Part shown: positions 54,731 through 63,238 of the stretch, piece by piece
Numbering within the stretch: position 1 is the first letter of the stretch
How the letters are laid out: each line of letters starts with the position of its first letter
Source: Oceanobacillus sp. J11TS1
Lineage (GTDB): Bacteria > Bacillota > Bacilli > Bacillales > Amphibacillaceae
Direction of reading: 5' to 3'
Assembly: GCF_018333215.1 (NCBI RefSeq)
Contig: NZ_BORO01000011.1
Location: 1 to 64,000, forward strand
DNA length: 64,000 nt
Notes under the pieces: generated by a model
What the model saw: the letters and a program-made list of their open reading frames with translations, nothing else
What the model was told of the DNA's origin: nothing
Database searches by the model: none
Program-made: the position numbers and the translations under genes

Positions 54731-56140
54731 TCATCTAATGACCCTATCCAACCTATCTAGCGCTTCAGGGATTTCTTCTTCATCAATATTTGCAAATCCA
54801 ATCACAAGTTCAATCCAGTTGTTCATTCGTTTCTTTTCTTTAAGCATAAAACGACGCATGGTGTATATTTCCAGTTTCTCCTCTTTGGCTTTCGTTTCGA
54901 CCTCCTCATATGTTTTATCCGATTTGAAACGTGCTAGAAAATGTAATCCCGCCGGTATATCTTCAATATATACCTCTTGCTTAAACTTAGAATACAGCTG
55001 ATCAATTAATAATCTTCGTTTCATTTCATAATGATGATTCATCCTTTTAATGTGTCTTGAATAGCTCCCATTTTCGATAAAGTAATGCAATGTGAACAGA
55101 CCAAGCGAGTTGCTGAATTGCATTATATCTGTAGCATGTTTTCGGTATTCTCTTAATAAATCAGGAGGCAGAACCATATAACTGATCCTGGTTCCGGGTA
55201 ATAGTGTTTTGGAAAAAGTACCAGTATAAATAACACGCTGATTACGATCAAGGCTTTGCAAAGAAGGAATGCTGTCACTTTCATATTTAAACTCACTGTC
55301 ATAATCATCCTCGACAATGTATCTGCCCTCTTCTTCTACGGCCCAATTCAATAGCTCGATACGTCTTGAAATCGGCATAATTTTGCCCGTTGGAAATTGG
55401 TGGGAGGGAGTCACAAATAAGTAATTTGCTTTTGATGAAGCAACTTCTTTTATATCGATGCCTTTATCATCCAACTCTATCGGTTTAACGTAAAAACCCA
55501 TCTTGTTTAATAATCTGTAGAAACGAGAATAACCTGGATTCTCAACGGCAATGATCTGTTTTTTATCTTGGATTGACATTAATTGCTGAATCAGCAGTTG
55601 TGAACCAGCCCCGATTACAATTTGCTCCGGCTCACAAACAACTCCCCGTGATAAGGCTATCATCCGGCTAATGGTTTTTCTTGTCTTATAAGGTCCTTGA
55701 GGATGCCCAAGTTCAGAAAGCTCCTTTTTGTGATTATCAACAGCCTTGTTCTCGCATTTCATCCATTCCTTAAAAGGAAATAGGGAAATATCTGCAGACA
55801 TATGGGACAATGATACCCAGTCCTCTTTGTTGACATCGGTTTCTTTCAAATCAGCAGGCAGTTGGTTCAGAGTAGCACCTTGAGTGTGAAATTCCGTGCC
55901 GCTTTCAACAAAGTAGCCTTTACGTTCAATTGTATATATGTATCCTTCTGCAAGCAGTTGGTCATATGCGTTAGCAATTGTATTAATACTAACGTTTAAT
56001 TCTTTTGCCAATTGCCGTTTGGAAGGTAATTTTTCACGCGCCCTTAAATTTCCGCGTAAGACATTCTCCTTAATCCCCTCATAAATTTGCTGGTATTTAA
56101 AATGATTATTAGAGCTATAACTCAACGTTAAAAAATCCAT
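54731..56140 (-). CDS. gabR: MocR-type regulator, GabR-like
   Basis: A 469-aa protein; the start at ATG 56140 follows GAGGTGGG. Residues 1-75 form a GntR-type winged helix (LRAREKLPSKRQLAKELNVSINTIANAYDQLLAEGYIYTIERKGYFV). Residues about 105-469 form a fold-type I aminotransferase domain with the PLP lysine in YTGTFSKTLLPGTRISY near residue 300. In B. subtilis GabR, with GABA and PLP, activates gabTD and represses itself. It is divergent from gabT, with operator repeats in between. Confidence 0.92.
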   Translation of the reverse strand: MDFLTLSYSSNNHFKYQQIYEGIKENVLRGNLRAREKLPSKRQLAKELNVSINTIANAYDQLLAEGYIYTIERKGYFVESGTEFHTQGATLNQLPADLKETDVNKEDWVSLSHMSADISLFPFKEWMKCENKAVDNHKKELSELGHPQGPYKTRKTISRMIALSRGVVCEPEQIVIGAGSQLLIQQLMSIQDKKQIIAVENPGYSRFYRLLNKMGFYVKPIELDDKGIDIKEVASSKANYLFVTPSHQFPTGKIMPISRRIELLNWAVEEEGRYIVEDDYDSEFKYESDSIPSLQSLDRNQRVIYTGTFSKTLLPGTRISYMVLPPDLLREYRKHATDIMQFSNSLGLFTLHYFIENGSYSRHIKRMNHHYEMKRRLLIDQLYSKFKQEVYIEDIPAGLHFLARFKSDKTYEEVETKAKEEKLEIYTMRRFMLKEKKRMNNWIELVIGFANIDEEEIPEALDRLDRVIR

Positions 56141-56151
56141 TAAACCCACCT

Positions 56152-56199
56152 CATCTGGTACCAAATCTTTTTACTAACTGGTACTTTTTATTATACCAG
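56152..56199. promoter_or_regulatory. GabR-type operator between gabR and gabT
   Basis: CTGGTAC occurs at 56155 and again at 56178, 23 bases apart in direct orientation, and an inverted half (TACCAG) lies at 56194-56199. MocR regulators such as GabR bind direct repeats of this kind. The first copy is 15 bases from the gabR start. The same pair recurs before the APC permease gene at 59586 and 59609 with the same 23-base spacing. Confidence 0.8.
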
Positions 56200-56265
56200 A
56201 TAATTGTCATACTATTGAATATAGAGTGTAAATTATTTAAACACCAACGAACGAGGAGGATATAG

Positions 56266-57582
56266 ATGACTACTACAACACATTTATCCAGTACTGAATT
56301 ACAGAAAAAAAGAGAGAAGTTTATCCCTAAAGGTGTAAGTAATGGTAATCTAAATATAGCGCACAAGGCATCGGGTGCAACAGTTATTGATATCGATGGG
56401 AAGGAATGGATTGACTTTGCAGGGGCAATCGGAACATTGAATGTGGGTCATAGCCATCCGAAAGTAACTGAGGCTGTCAACAGGCAAGTAGAAAAGTTTT
56501 TGCACCCTGGTTTCAATGTTATGATGTATGAAGGTTATATTGAACTGGCTGAAAAGTTATGTGAAATTACACCAGGTAATTTTGATAAACAAGCCCTCTT
56601 GCTTAATTCCGGGGCTGAAGCAGTTGAAAATGCAGTTAAAGTTGCACGCCGATATACAAACAGGCAAGCCGTTGTTTCCTTTACACGCGGGTTCCATGGA
56701 AGAACCAATATGACGATGAGTATGACGAGTAAAGTAAAACCATATAAATTTGGATTCGGACCATTTGCGCCAGAGGTTTATCAGGCACCTTATCCCTACA
56801 CTTACCGTAAACCAGAGGGGATATCTGAGGAAGCATACGTTGATCAAGTGATTGAGGATTTTAAAGAATTCTTCATTTCGACTGTTGCACCAGAGACCGT
56901 TGCTTGTGTTGTCATGGAACCTGTTCAAGGGGAAGGCGGATTTGTGATTCCACCGAAAAAATTCGTTCAAGCTGTTAGTGCATTTTGTAAAGAACATGGA
57001 ATTGTATTTGTAGCTGATGAAATTCAAACCGGATTCGGGCGGACAGGAACATTGTTTGCCATTGAGCAATTTGATGTAGAACCCGATCTCGTGACCGTTT
57101 CCAAATCATTGGCTGCCGGCTTACCATTAAGCGGCGTTGTCGGAAAAACAGAAATTATGGATGCTGCAGATCCTGGGGAATTAGGTGGAACTTATGCAGG
57201 AAACCCTGTCGCATGTGCCGCTGCATTAGCTGTAATTGACATTATTGAAGAAGAAAATCTAAATCAAAAATCAGAAGCTATCGGCCAGAAGATTGAAACA
57301 AAACTTCATGAATTAGCGGAAAAACATGGATTTATCGGGGAAATCCGCCGCCTTGGATCTATGGTTGCTGTTGAAATCATTGAAGACCGTAACAGTAAAA
57401 CACCAGACAAAGTAAAAACAGGCAGCATTACGAAATACGCTAATGAAAATGGATTACTGCTTCTATCTGCAGGTATTAAAGGGAATGTAATCCGCTTCCT
57501 ATCGCCACTTGTCATTACAGATGCCGAGTTGGAAAAAGGACTAAACATTCTCGAAGATGCTTTTGCTGCAGTTTCACAATAA
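56266..57582 (+). CDS. gabT: 4-aminobutyrate aminotransferase
   Basis: It transfers the amino group of GABA to 2-oxoglutarate, giving succinate semialdehyde. The 438-aa class III aminotransferase has the PLP lysine in VSKSLAAGLPLSGVVG near residue 287, preceded by VFVADEIQTGFGRTG, and an N-terminal region MTTTTHLSSTEL. AGGAGG lies about eight bases before the ATG. It is divergent from gabR and followed by gabD. Confidence 0.95.
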   Translation: MTTTTHLSSTELQKKREKFIPKGVSNGNLNIAHKASGATVIDIDGKEWIDFAGAIGTLNVGHSHPKVTEAVNRQVEKFLHPGFNVMMYEGYIELAEKLCEITPGNFDKQALLLNSGAEAVENAVKVARRYTNRQAVVSFTRGFHGRTNMTMSMTSKVKPYKFGFGPFAPEVYQAPYPYTYRKPEGISEEAYVDQVIEDFKEFFISTVAPETVACVVMEPVQGEGGFVIPPKKFVQAVSAFCKEHGIVFVADEIQTGFGRTGTLFAIEQFDVEPDLVTVSKSLAAGLPLSGVVGKTEIMDAADPGELGGTYAGNPVACAAALAVIDIIEEENLNQKSEAIGQKIETKLHELAEKHGFIGEIRRLGSMVAVEIIEDRNSKTPDKVKTGSITKYANENGLLLLSAGIKGNVIRFLSPLVITDAELEKGLNILEDAFAAVSQ

Positions 57583-57737
57583 TAAAGACTCCAGGCACAT
57601 TGGCATAAGTAATGGCGAGAACCAAAAGTTACGAAAGCGGAAATACGTTTGATCCGTAATCGCGTAATAGGCCGGCTGTTATTTGGTTTTGCAGACGGCA
57701 CCTAATCAATCTAAATACGGAAAGGAGCTATACTAAA

Positions 57738-59129
57738 ATGACAAATTATTTTAATGTAATTAATCCAGCTACAGGGGAATTCATTCAAGAAGTAAAAATA
57801 GATAGTGAGGAAGAAATTATACAGGCCATCAAAAAAGGGCATGAAAGTTTTAAAACGTGGTCAAAAATCAATGCGCATGAACGTTCACGATTAATAAAAA
57901 AATGGTCAGAAAAAGTAACAGAGAACAAGCAGGAAATAGCGGAAATCATGACAAAAGAAAATGGTAAACCATTAAGTGAATCATTAGGAGAGGTTGACTA
58001 TTCGGTCTCCTACCTTGATTGGTATGCCGAAGAAGCTAAGCGAATTTACGGAAGAACGATTCCAGCGAATACGGAATCTAAACGAATAACGGTTACAAAA
58101 GAACCGATTGGACTTGTTGCAGCAATCACACCATGGAACTTCCCTGCAGCTATGATGGCGAGAAAAGCAGCACCTGCTCTTGCAGCGGGATGTACATTCA
58201 TCGTTAAACCTGCAACGGAAACACCGTTAACAGGTATGAAATTCATTGACCTGGCTCATGAAGCAGGTATTCCAAAAGACGCTATCCAATATGTAAATGG
58301 ACGCGGCAGTCTTATTGGCGATATATTCACAAATAGTAAGTACATCCGAAAAATCACGTTTACAGGCTCAACTCCTGTCGGAAAGGAATTAATCAAAAAT
58401 AGTGCCGACACGATGAAGCATGTCACCATGGAATTAGGCGGTCACGCTCCCCTAATTGTGGCCGAGGATGCAGATCTTGATTATGCAGCGAAACAAACCG
58501 TTGGAACGAAATTTAGAAATGCAGGACAAACTTGTGTCTGTGCTAATCGAATTCTTGTTCATGAAAATGTGGTCGATGAATTCACCGAAAAATTTGTTGC
58601 TGAAGTAAAGAAACTTAACGTCGGAAACGGTTTGGAAGAAGGAACAGACGTCGGACCAATTATCAATGAAAAAGGTTATGAAAAAATCGTGGAACAAATC
58701 AAGAATGCGAAAGAAAATGGAGCGGAAGTCATGATCGGTGATAAGTATGATGCTGATAAAGAAAAAGGATATTTCTTTATTCACCCTACTGTCTTAAAAG
58801 AAGTAACTACAGACATGACAATCATGCAGGAAGAAACATTCGGGCCAGTAGCTCCAATTACAACCTTCAAAACGCTTGAAGAGGCAGTTGAACTTGCAAA
58901 CAGCACTCCATATGGATTGGCAGCTTATTTCTTTACGAATGACTACCGAACAGGAACCTATCTACACGATCATTTGCAGTTTGGCATTATCGGCTGGAAT
59001 GATGGCGGTCCATCCGCAGCACATGCACCATTTGGCGGTATGAAAGAAAGCGGGCTTGGACGTGAAGGCGGAATAGAAGGTATTGAACCGTATCTAGAAA
59101 CAAAATATATGTCCATTGGCGGATTTTAA
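57738..59129 (+). CDS. gabD: Succinate-semialdehyde dehydrogenase
   Basis: It oxidises succinate semialdehyde to succinate with NAD(P)+, completing the GABA shunt. The 463-aa aldehyde dehydrogenase has the catalytic Cys in [13 protein letters not shown] near residue 265, the Glu in [10 protein letters not shown] near 232, and the coenzyme segment [22 protein letters not shown] near 128. A ribosome site GGAGC-type lies upstream. The gap of 155 bases after gabT contains an unassigned stretch and no terminator, so gabT-gabD are probably cotranscribed. Confidence 0.95.
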   Translation: MTNYFNVINPATGEFIQEVKIDSEEEIIQAIKKGHESFKTWSKINAHERSRLIKKWSEKVTENKQEIAEIMTKENGKPLSESLGEVDYSVSYLDWYAEEAKRIYGRTIPANTESKRITVTKEPIGLVAAITPWNFPAAMMARKAAPALAAGCTFIVKPATETPLTGMKFIDLAHEAGIPKDAIQYVNGRGSLIGDIFTNSKYIRKITFTGSTPVGKELIKNSADTMKHVTMELGGHAPLIVAEDADLDYAAKQTVGTKFRNAGQTCVCANRILVHENVVDEFTEKFVAEVKKLNVGNGLEEGTDVGPIINEKGYEKIVEQIKNAKENGAEVMIGDKYDADKEKGYFFIHPTVLKEVTTDMTIMQEETFGPVAPITTFKTLEEAVELANSTPYGLAAYFFTNDYRTGTYLHDHLQFGIIGWNDGGPSAAHAPFGGMKESGLGREGGIEGIEPYLETKYMSIGGF

Positions 59130-59165
59130 TTATTCGCATCAGTCATCTATTAAAAATGGGTCAAA

Positions 59166-59425
59166 ACCAAAATCTATGGTTGATATTAAAGAATAAATAT
59201 GTTAATTACGTCTAGCTAGAGCGGAGGAAAAACACGGAGACTCCTATGGGAAAGCGCAATGGTCTTCGGTGGGGCGAGTAATCGCAGTCCCAGTGTGAAG
59301 ACCCCGCAGAAAAAGTGATCTTCTTTTTCGAGGAGGCTGAGCGCAAGCCCATGGAAAGCGTAGTGTTTTTCCGTAGTGGTTGCTCATAACAAATTCAATA
59401 TAATTTGTTATCCATAGATTTTGGT
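59166..59425. repeat. 260-bp dispersed repeat with 14-bp inverted ends
   Basis: Perfect inverted ends ACCAAAATCTATGG (59166-59179) and its complement (59412-59425) flank a structured core: GGAAAAACAC near 59226 pairs with GTGTTTTTCC near 59365, and GGAGACTCCTATGGG-type sequence pairs with CCCATGG inside. The core text (GAGCGGAGGAAAAACACGGAG, GACCCCGCAG) is of a type I know from intergenic repeats in many Bacillaceae. No transposase. It is probably a MITE-like element and lies between gabD and its terminator. Confidence 0.75.
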
Positions 59426-59446
59426 GAAGAGTCTTAAAAATTAATA

Positions 59447-59487
59447 AAAAAGAGGGCCAATTCTATAAAAATAGGGTTGGCTCTTTA
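59447..59487 (+). terminator. Terminator downstream of gabD and the repeat
   Basis: AAAGAGGGCCAA and TTGGCTCTTTA pair with a 2-base bulge, followed by a weak T tract. If the gabTD transcript is not stopped earlier it would include the repeat. Confidence 0.55.
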
Positions 59488-59581
59488 TACCCTACAAATA
59501 ATTACATAATGAGCCCTATCTAAAACGCTTTTCTTTCAGTCTCAATTCCGCTGTAGAGTTGATTTAATTAATATCACTAGC

Positions 59582-59620
59582 TCATCTGGTACTATTAAAA
59601 CTTTAATTCTGGTACTTTTT
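59582..59620 (+). promoter_or_regulatory. GabR-type operator before the APC permease gene
   Basis: CTGGTAC at 59586 and 59609 (23 bases apart), in the contexts TCATCTGGTAC and CTGGTACTTTTTAT, which also appear in the gabR-gabT spacer. It lies about 100 bases before the permease start. It strongly suggests that the permease belongs to the gab regulon. Confidence 0.78.
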
Positions 59621-59716
59621 ATCACATAAAAAAATTGTAAAATTAAAATCAAATTGAATATTTAAAACGGTGGATAATATTGTAAACGCATAAATAATTA
59701 TGTAAGGGGTGTTTAG

Positions 59717-61111
59717 ATGGAAGATAAGAAATTTTCAAAATCCATGACAATGACCGATGTGTTGTTCCTCTCCACAGGAGCCATGCTTGGATGGGGATGG
59801 GTTGTCTTATCAGGGGATTGGATCAGTCAAGCTGGTTTCTTAGGAACAGCTATTGCTTTTCTATTAGGTGGTTTGTTAGTTGTCTTTATCGGGCTCACCT
59901 ACGCCGAACTGGCAGCAGCTATACCTGAAACAGGCGGTGGATTGGTATTCGTCCTCCGGGCCTATAATCAGAAACTTGGTTATTTAGCCGCATGGAGTGT
60001 GCTATTTGGATATGTCTCCGTTATTACGTTTGAAGCAGTGGCATTACCCACTGTGATTGATTACGTCATCCCGGTTAATCATCAAGGATACATGTGGTCC
60101 TTGAGTGGATTTGATATCTATCTAACCTGGGCATTAATAGGATCTGTGGGTGCAATTTTGCTCTCGTCTCTTAATTATTTCGGAATTAAGCCTGCCACCA
60201 TTCTACAAAATGTGTTAACGGCTGCTGTTGTACTGATTGGTTTGGTACTTGTCGCCGGCGGGTTTGGAAACGGTGATATTTCAAATCTTCAACCTTTAAT
60301 GGGAGAAGGAATGGGCGGCGTGATGACCGTACTCATTATGATTCCGTTTCTATTCGTTGGTTTTGATGTCATTCCACAGATTGCATCAGAAGTGAAAGCT
60401 CCTCCAAAATTCATTGGCCGCTTTTTAATTATATCAATTATTGTATCGATTATTTTCTATGTATTAATTGGTTTTGGTGTATCTATCGGATTATCACCGG
60501 CAGAGCTAGCAACTACAAATCTAGCTACTGCAGATGCAATGGGGAACCTATTTAATAGTCCAATATTTGCCAATATTATTGTTATTGCAGGGGTTGCCGG
60601 TATTATTACAAGCTGGAATGCGTTTATTATTGGCGGAAGCCGAATATTGTACGCGATGGCAATTCGAGATATGATTCCAAGGTGGTTCGCTTATATCCAT
60701 CCAAAATATAATACACCGACTCACGGCATTATCTTTTTAGGATTGCTCGGTTTTTTCGCACCGCTCTTAGGGCACGCTGCCTTAAACTGGTTTGTCAATG
60801 CCGGCGGGATTGGTATTGTGATTGGGTATCTCATTGTTTCTATCTCTTTTATGAAATTACGAAAAACAGAACCAGAATTGGAACGACCATATAAAATAAA
60901 GTACTGGAAAACGACTGGTATTCTAGCAATTGTACTAAGTGTTTTATTTATTTTATTATATATGCCAGGAATGCCTTCTTCCCTCATCTGGCCAATGGAA
61001 TGGCTTATCGTAGGAGGTTGGTATCTAATCGGGATTTTACTATATTTTACAGGTTCCAAGAAAAACACAAAGCAAAAGAATCAGGAAAACAAACATAATG
61101 CGGTTTTATAA
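59717..61111 (+). CDS. APC superfamily amino acid permease
   Basis: A 464-aa permease with about 12 helices. It opens DKKFSKSMTMTDVLFLSTGAMLGWGWVVLSGDWI, with the APC unwound first helix (GAMLGWGW in place of the usual GxGIG), and the IPETGGGLVFVLRAYN segment near 75. It has the general amino acid-polyamine-organocation plan. The shared operator with gabT suggests GABA or a related amine or amino acid as substrate, but this is inference. Confidence 0.88.
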   Translation: MEDKKFSKSMTMTDVLFLSTGAMLGWGWVVLSGDWISQAGFLGTAIAFLLGGLLVVFIGLTYAELAAAIPETGGGLVFVLRAYNQKLGYLAAWSVLFGYVSVITFEAVALPTVIDYVIPVNHQGYMWSLSGFDIYLTWALIGSVGAILLSSLNYFGIKPATILQNVLTAAVVLIGLVLVAGGFGNGDISNLQPLMGEGMGGVMTVLIMIPFLFVGFDVIPQIASEVKAPPKFIGRFLIISIIVSIIFYVLIGFGVSIGLSPAELATTNLATADAMGNLFNSPIFANIIVIAGVAGIITSWNAFIIGGSRILYAMAIRDMIPRWFAYIHPKYNTPTHGIIFLGLLGFFAPLLGHAALNWFVNAGGIGIVIGYLIVSISFMKLRKTEPELERPYKIKYWKTTGILAIVLSVLFILLYMPGMPSSLIWPMEWLIVGGWYLIGILLYFTGSKKNTKQKNQENKHNAVL

Positions 61112-61210
61112 TGAGCGTATCGAACGCTGATAGGTACTCTAAAAGGCTTGAATGCGTAGAATGCGCCTTTCATCGATATTCGTTTTAGCATTACCAATTA
61201 AATGAACGCA

Positions 61211-61256
61211 AATGTACTTCCCCTGATAAACGTAAAACTGAAAGGGGAAGTACATT
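61211..61256. other. Stem-loop with 13-bp perfect arms, no T tract
   Basis: AATGTACTTCCCC and GGGGAAGTACATT pair perfectly around a 20-base loop. No T run follows in either direction, so it is not a standard terminator. It may be an RNA-processing or repeat element in the 61112-61493 gap between the APC and AGCS genes, which contains no gene. Confidence 0.5.
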
Positions 61257-61395
61257 ATTGTAGAAACTCTGAGAATCCTTAAAGATGGAGGATTTCTCTA
61301 TTTTTTTGTTTTTAAAGCTAATTCCTTAACTAATTCAATGTTGAATTTAAAGTTGTTTTTAAATAATACTAGCCGTCATACTGAAGTCAGATGAA

Positions 61396-61452
61396 AAACA
61401 TAAGCGTATGAGCCTACTTGAGCATGGTTCAAATAGGTTCATACGCTTTTAT
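61396..61452 (-). terminator. Terminator of the AGCS symporter gene
   Basis: AAGCGTATGAGCCTACTTG (61402-61420) and CAAATAGGTTCATACGCTT (61430-61448) pair along about 19 bp with two mismatches; on the minus strand the stem is followed by ATGTTTTTC. It ends about 45 bases past the AGCS stop. Confidence 0.7.
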
Positions 61453-61493
61453 TCCCAAGGTCTTATCACTCAACCTTATATCAATGCTAGCTG

Positions 61494-62876
61494 CTAACTA
61501 GCCAACTTTTGTTTCTTTTCTTCTATTTTTTCCTTTTTCCGTACTTCTCTAAACTTGTTTGTTTCTGCCACAATCACACCCGATAATAAACAGAGAGCAA
61601 TTAAGTTGGGAACAGCCATCAACCCATTGAAAATATCGGCAATATCCCATACCAATTGGACGGATTGAACTGCACCAAACAATATCACAAGACAGAAAAT
61701 AATTTTATAATAGATCGTATTCCGGTCACCAAAAATATAACCGAAACATTTCTCTCCATAATAAGACCAGCCGAGGATGGTTGAATATGCAAAGAAAATA
61801 AGGCCAAACACAACAATATAGTTACCTACACTAGGCAAGAAAAAGTCGAATGCTTCCCCAGTAATCACAGGGGCTGCATCTCCTCCAAATTGTAAATGAA
61901 GACCACTCATTACAATAACAAGACCAGTAATCGTACAAACAATCATTGTATCAAGAAATGTTCCTGTCATGGATACCAAAGCTTGTCGTCCAGGGTAATC
62001 CGTCTTCGCGGCAGCGGCAGCGATTGGAGCTGAACCAAGGCCGGCTTCATTAGAGAACACCCCACGGGCAATACCATACCGAATTGCTAAACCAATAGCA
62101 CCACCGCCTACAGCCTCCGGACTAAATGCAGCCTGAAAGATAACCGCAAAAGCTGCAGGAACTTCTGTAATATTCAAAATAACAATAATAAGTCCACCAA
62201 CTATATAAAATAAAGCCAGAAATGGTACAAATATGGCCGTAACTCTTCCAATTCCTTTAACTCCACCAAGCAAAACCAAAGCAGTAAGTACCATCAATAC
62301 AAATCCAGTGACCCAAGGATTAACATTAAAAGTAGCTTGTAAAGATCCTGCCACGGTATTCGACTGTGTCATGTTTCCAATTCCAAAGGATGCTAAAAAA
62401 CCAAACAATGCAAACAAGACAGCTAGCCATTTCCAGCCTAACCCCTTCTCTATATAATACATGGGACCGCCAGAAATTTCGCCTTTATGATTTACGGTAC
62501 GATATTTAACAGCTAAGATAGCTTCACTATATTTCGTTGCCATTCCAAAAAAAGCAGCCAGCCACATCCAAAATAACGCACCTACACCACCAAGAAGTAC
62601 AGCTGAAGCAACTCCGGTCATATTACCAATTCCAAGCGTCGCCGCCATAGCTATCATCAGTGATTGGAAATGAGATATATCCCCTTTTTCATTTTTGTCT
62701 CCCTTTTTACTTTTAGAAAAGGTTAATTTAAGCGCATAAGGCAGATCTCTTATCTGTAAAAACCCAAGACGCAACGTTAAAAAAATTCCTGTTCCCACAA
62801 GCAATATAAGTGTAATTGGTCCCCAGACAATGCCATTAATAGTATCAACTATTTGCTGTATTCTTTCCACTTCCAT
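61494..62876 (-). CDS. Alanine/sodium symporter, AGCS family
   Basis: A 460-aa permease of the alanine-or-glycine:cation symporter family. Family segments include IAMAATLGIGNMTGVASAV near residue 75, KGEISGGPMYYIEKGLG near 128 and FSNEAGLGSAPIAAAAAKTDYPGRQAL near 272. About ten to eleven helices. The ATG is preceded by GGAGG. Substrate is probably alanine, glycine or a similar small amino acid with Na+ (B. subtilis AlsT and GlnT are relatives). Convergent with the APC gene. Confidence 0.93.
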   Translation of the reverse strand: MEVERIQQIVDTINGIVWGPITLILLVGTGIFLTLRLGFLQIRDLPYALKLTFSKSKKGDKNEKGDISHFQSLMIAMAATLGIGNMTGVASAVLLGGVGALFWMWLAAFFGMATKYSEAILAVKYRTVNHKGEISGGPMYYIEKGLGWKWLAVLFALFGFLASFGIGNMTQSNTVAGSLQATFNVNPWVTGFVLMVLTALVLLGGVKGIGRVTAIFVPFLALFYIVGGLIIVILNITEVPAAFAVIFQAAFSPEAVGGGAIGLAIRYGIARGVFSNEAGLGSAPIAAAAAKTDYPGRQALVSMTGTFLDTMIVCTITGLVIVMSGLHLQFGGDAAPVITGEAFDFFLPSVGNYIVVFGLIFFAYSTILGWSYYGEKCFGYIFGDRNTIYYKIIFCLVILFGAVQSVQLVWDIADIFNGLMAVPNLIALCLLSGVIVAETNKFREVRKKEKIEEKKQKLAS

Positions 62877-63109
62877 ATCTCCTCCTTTTGTCCAATCTTC
62901 GGTTTTCTCACAAAAATAAAATTAAAGTAATTCCATTTTAAATGAATTTCAACCGGAAATCTATTAGAAAATGGAGAAATATTAAATAATAATTCATTAA
63001 AAAAATAGAGGTAGAGTAAATGGATAAATTAACCCGCTGTCTATCAACGGAAACAAATCGGGAATAGTCTTGAAAGCTTCCGTATTCGTTCCTACTCGAA
63101 TTTTAGAGC

Positions 63110-63147
63110 AAAAAAACTATCACCTTGAAAACAAATGATAGTTTTTC
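63110..63147. terminator. Terminator of the 3'-partial secreted protein gene
   Basis: AAAAACTATCA and TGATAGTTTTT pair with a 13-base loop and have T on both sides. It lies about 90 bases downstream of the stop at 63239. Confidence 0.7.
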
Positions 63148-63238
63148 TTAAATTATCGTTTCTTAAACAATAGATTATATGATTTTCTGCCTAACTCTTT
63201 TGAGTCCGAATATCCGATTTATTATATTCTTGTCTTAA

